A DNA stretch of 8,416 bases, taken from assembly GCA_017469605.1 (NCBI GenBank), contig JAFUGB010000329.1:1-8416 (forward strand), written 5' to 3'. Source of the stretch: Clostridia bacterium (lineage in GTDB: Bacteria > Bacillota > Clostridia > Christensenellales > Aristaeellaceae). The position numbers were made by a program, and so were the translations under genes. Position 1 is the stretch's first letter, and every line of letters begins with the position of its first letter. This document shows, piece by piece, positions 7,012 to 8,416 of this stretch. Below the pieces are notes generated by a model. It did not search any database. It saw only the letters and a program-made list of their open reading frames with translations, and had not been told where the DNA came from.

Positions 7012-7024
7012 TTATATTTCGCGT

Positions 7025-7058
7025 AAATTAAAACCGCCGCGCAAAAACGCGACGGCGG
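7025..7058 (-). terminator. Rho-independent terminator of the M42 peptidase gene
   Basis: Read on the minus strand, CCGCCG and GCGCGGCGG arms pair with one bulged base around a GTTTTT loop, followed by TTTTAATTT. It starts 16 bases beyond the peptidase stop codon. The same DNA is immediately upstream of the next operon's promoter, so it separates the two minus-strand transcripts. Confidence 0.82.
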
Positions 7059-7074
7059 AACATGGATAATGGGT

Positions 7075-8112
7075 TTATAAGGTCATATAGGCCATCAGCA
7101 GCGCAAAGGTGTTGCGCAGGCCATCGATGTGCGTGCGCTCGTAGCCGTGGCTGTTAGCGGTGCCGGGGCCGATGGCGGCATGGCGGATATCATAGCCGGC
7201 CAGCACGCTGCCGTCGCAGTCCGTTCCGTAATGGGGCGTAAAAATATCCATCACATAATCCACCTTGGCCTGGATGGCGGCGCCGCGCAGCTCGTTGGTC
7301 ATGCCCCAATGATAGGGGAAACGGGAATCCTTGGCAAAAATCGATACCTTGTGTTCATCGCTGTTCTGGTCAGGACCGGTGGGGGCGATGTCCAGCGCCA
7401 GCATGTCCCGTACGCCTTCAGGCAGCCAAGTGGTACCGTGGCCTATCTCCTCATACGCGGCAAAATAGGCGTATACCTTGCGGTTGAGCTTGATATTATT
7501 GTCGCGCAGTGCTTTCATGGCGGTAAGAACCACAGCCACGCAGGCTTTATCATCCACAAAGCGGGACTTGATATAACCGTTGGCAAGCGTAAAGCGCGGT
7601 TCCAGGGCGATCATATCGCCGGTTTCAATGCCCAGCGCCCGGGTATCGGCCGCGGTCTTCACGTTTTCATCCAAAACAACGCATACGTTGGTGCGATAAT
7701 CGGGCAGCGCGGTGCGCAGCTCCTCTTCGGTGACATGGATGGAGTTGGGCGTGCGGCAAACGGCGCCGGTGTAAACCCGGCCATCCCGGGTATACACGCG
7801 CACATTTTCGGTAACGCAGTAGAAGGGATACAGGCCGCCCACCGAACAGAGGTTCAGCGTGCCGTCCGCGTTGATCTTGCGTACCATCAGTCCAATATCA
7901 TCCAGGTGCGCCGTGACCACCAGCGCGTTGCCTTCACCGCCCAGATCAGCGATCACGCCGCCCTTGTGTGTGACGGTGTACGAAAAACCCAGCTCCTCCA
8001 GCATTTTGCAGGTCAGGGACTGGATCTCTTCATATTGACCGGTGGTGCTGTCTACTTTGATCAGCCGTTCAAAGGCTTCCAGACAGTATTTTTCATCAAA
8101 ATTGTACATCAT
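7075..8112 (-). CDS. M42-family metallo-aminopeptidase
   Basis: This 345-residue protein has the normal length of M42 (glutamyl aminopeptidase/tetrahedral aminopeptidase, FrvX/YsdC-type) enzymes, cytosolic metal-dependent exopeptidases that trim short peptides. Metal and catalytic residues are all visible: TAHLDDIG (His69, Asp71), FVDDKACVAV (Asp187/188), AAYEEIGHG (Glu221 base, Glu222), ALDIAPTG (Asp241) and the final metal histidine in NSHGYERTH (His322). There is no signal peptide. The frame stays open to 8193, but the start at 8112 is preferred: it follows AAAGGAAAAGC, lies downstream of a good promoter, and gives the family-typical N-terminus MMYNFDEKYCLEAFERLI. A second ATG follows at once (8109). 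It is a single-gene unit with its own promoter and terminator, divergent from the truncated gene at the right edge. Confidence 0.94.
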   Translation of the reverse strand: MMYNFDEKYCLEAFERLIKVDSTTGQYEEIQSLTCKMLEELGFSYTVTHKGGVIADLGGEGNALVVTAHLDDIGLMVRKINADGTLNLCSVGGLYPFYCVTENVRVYTRDGRVYTGAVCRTPNSIHVTEEELRTALPDYRTNVCVVLDENVKTAADTRALGIETGDMIALEPRFTLANGYIKSRFVDDKACVAVVLTAMKALRDNNIKLNRKVYAYFAAYEEIGHGTTWLPEGVRDMLALDIAPTGPDQNSDEHKVSIFAKDSRFPYHWGMTNELRGAAIQAKVDYVMDIFTPHYGTDCDGSVLAGYDIRHAAIGPGTANSHGYERTHIDGLRNTFALLMAYMTL

Positions 8113-8152
8113 GCTTTTCCTTTCCGCGCAGTTGTGAAATTCAGCGTTTTTT

Positions 8153-8181
8153 ATTGTACCGCAACAGGGGCGGTAATTCAA
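8153..8181 (-). promoter_or_regulatory. Sigma-A-type promoter of the M42 peptidase gene
   Basis: On the minus strand TTGAAT (8176-8181) and TACAAT (8153-8158) are separated by exactly 17 bases and lie about 40 bases upstream of the start codon. The spacer is almost filled by an inverted repeat, TACCGC-N7-GCGGTA (8157-8175), which overlaps the edge of the -10 and reaches the -35, a position suited to operator control. Confidence 0.72.
8157..8175. repeat. 19-bp interrupted inverted repeat in promoter spacer, candidate operator
   Basis: Perfect 6-bp arms TACCGC and GCGGTA flank a 7-base centre AACAGGG. The element sits between the -35 and -10 boxes of the peptidase promoter. A repressor bound here would block polymerase; a MerR-like activator is less likely because the promoter spacer is 17 rather than 19 bases. 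No regulator gene is adjacent in the window. Confidence 0.4.
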
Positions 8182-8233
8182 TGACCAAATCAAAAAGAAA
8201 TTTTGCGGGGGCTATCGAATTGCCGTATTTCTA

Positions 8234-8242
8234 TGGTATACT
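8234..8242 (+). promoter_or_regulatory. Extended -10 promoter for the right-edge gene
   Basis: TGGTATACT is an extended -10 (TGn plus TATACT) 55 bases upstream of the start codon at 8298. The -35 region is weak (TCGAAT at 8215-8220, 16-base spacing). It diverges from the peptidase promoter, with the -10 boxes about 80 bases apart. Confidence 0.5.
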
Positions 8243-8297
8243 GGAACCAAATCAGGAACTTACGCAATTTTGAGGCGGCAGAAGGAGGCTACTGCGC

Positions 8298-8416
8298 ATG
8301 CAGTACGGATATTTTGATAATGAAAAAAGAGAAATGTTTGATAATAAAGACAATGCAAATGATATAATATCAAAATTGAAAATGGAAAAAAATATGTTAT
8401 TAAATAAAATTAAAAC
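8298..8416 (+). CDS. Start of a gene, possibly GH94-like phosphorylase, with aberrant continuation (partial)
   Basis: Only 39 codons are present before the window ends. The ATG follows AGAAGGAGG with a 9-base gap, a very strong ribosome site. The first 12 residues, MQYGYFDNEKRE, look like the conserved start of GH94 cellobiose/cellodextrin phosphorylases (a GxFDDExREYVI-type opening). The expected YVIT continuation is then replaced by MFDNKDNANDIISKLKMEKN, lysine/asparagine-rich and encoded by very AT-rich DNA unlike the rest of the window. FDN occurs twice, eight codons apart, over a direct repeat of TTTGATAAT (8313-8321 and 8337-8345). It may be a disrupted or chimeric GH94 gene, or an unrelated AT-rich gene; the GH94 call is tentative. 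Confidence 0.5.
   Translation, partial: MQYGYFDNEKREMFDNKDNANDIISKLKMEKNMLLNKIK

Noticed and set aside
7129..8184. 351-codon open frame on the plus strand
   Set aside because: It is antisense to the M42 peptidase, whose metal-binding motifs are all intact. The antisense product has no recognised motif and is explained by codon bias of the sense gene.
8113..8193. Extended N-terminus of the M42 peptidase starting at 8193
   Set aside because: The extra 27 residues would be encoded across the promoter and inverted repeat, have no ribosome site, and are not typical of the family.

Overview
The window looks like chromosomal DNA from an anaerobic, fibre-using member of the Clostridia, probably an uncultured gut or rumen lineage. 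The clues are strong AGGAGG-type ribosome binding sites, a clostridial YhfW-type FAD oxidoreductase, an ECF sigma/membrane anti-sigma pair of the type common in Clostridia, a protein ending in the CD1871A-type CxxC module, pectin-processing esterases, and a gene start resembling GH94 cellobiose/cellodextrin phosphorylases. The species assignment is inference. Base composition is moderately GC-rich and even, except for the last ~100 bases, which turn sharply AT-rich.

Layout. Positions 1-621 (minus) hold the N-terminal 207 residues of an FAD-dependent oxidoreductase that runs off the left edge. Positions 622-1008 are a divergent intergenic region with a perfect 16-bp palindrome. Positions 1009-3310 (plus) are a two-gene unit: an ECF sigma factor and, overlapping it by 8 nt, a 593-residue single-pass membrane protein that is probably its anti-sigma factor and sensor. 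It ends at a hairpin (3324-3354) with T-rich flanks on both sides, shared with the convergent operon. Positions 3375-6950 (minus) form a three-gene operon from an extended -10 promoter (6983-7011): a small CD1871A-type membrane protein with a terminal CxxC, a NapH-like membrane iron-sulfur protein fused to a TlpA-like thioredoxin domain, and a two-domain pectin methylesterase/SGNH acetylesterase. Positions 7075-8112 (minus) encode an M42-family aminopeptidase with its own promoter and terminator. The promoter carries an inverted repeat exactly between its -35 and -10 boxes. Positions 8298-8416 (plus) start a gene that reads like a GH94 phosphorylase for about 12 codons and then departs from that family.

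How the genes fit together. The sigma/anti-sigma pair is a self-contained envelope-signalling switch. In the central operon, the first two proteins look like a membrane redox module that could pass electrons through Fe-S clusters to an extracytoplasmic thiol protein. Its link to a leaderless pectin/acetyl-ester hydrolase is unexpected. The peptidase and the GH94-like start diverge from a shared 185-bp control region. No tRNA, rRNA, CRISPR array, insertion sequence or phage gene was recognised. The most unusual points are the NapH-TlpA fusion, the CE8-CE12-like fusion without a signal peptide, the mixed redox/pectin operon, a strong internal start in the anti-sigma gene and the abrupt composition change at the right edge.
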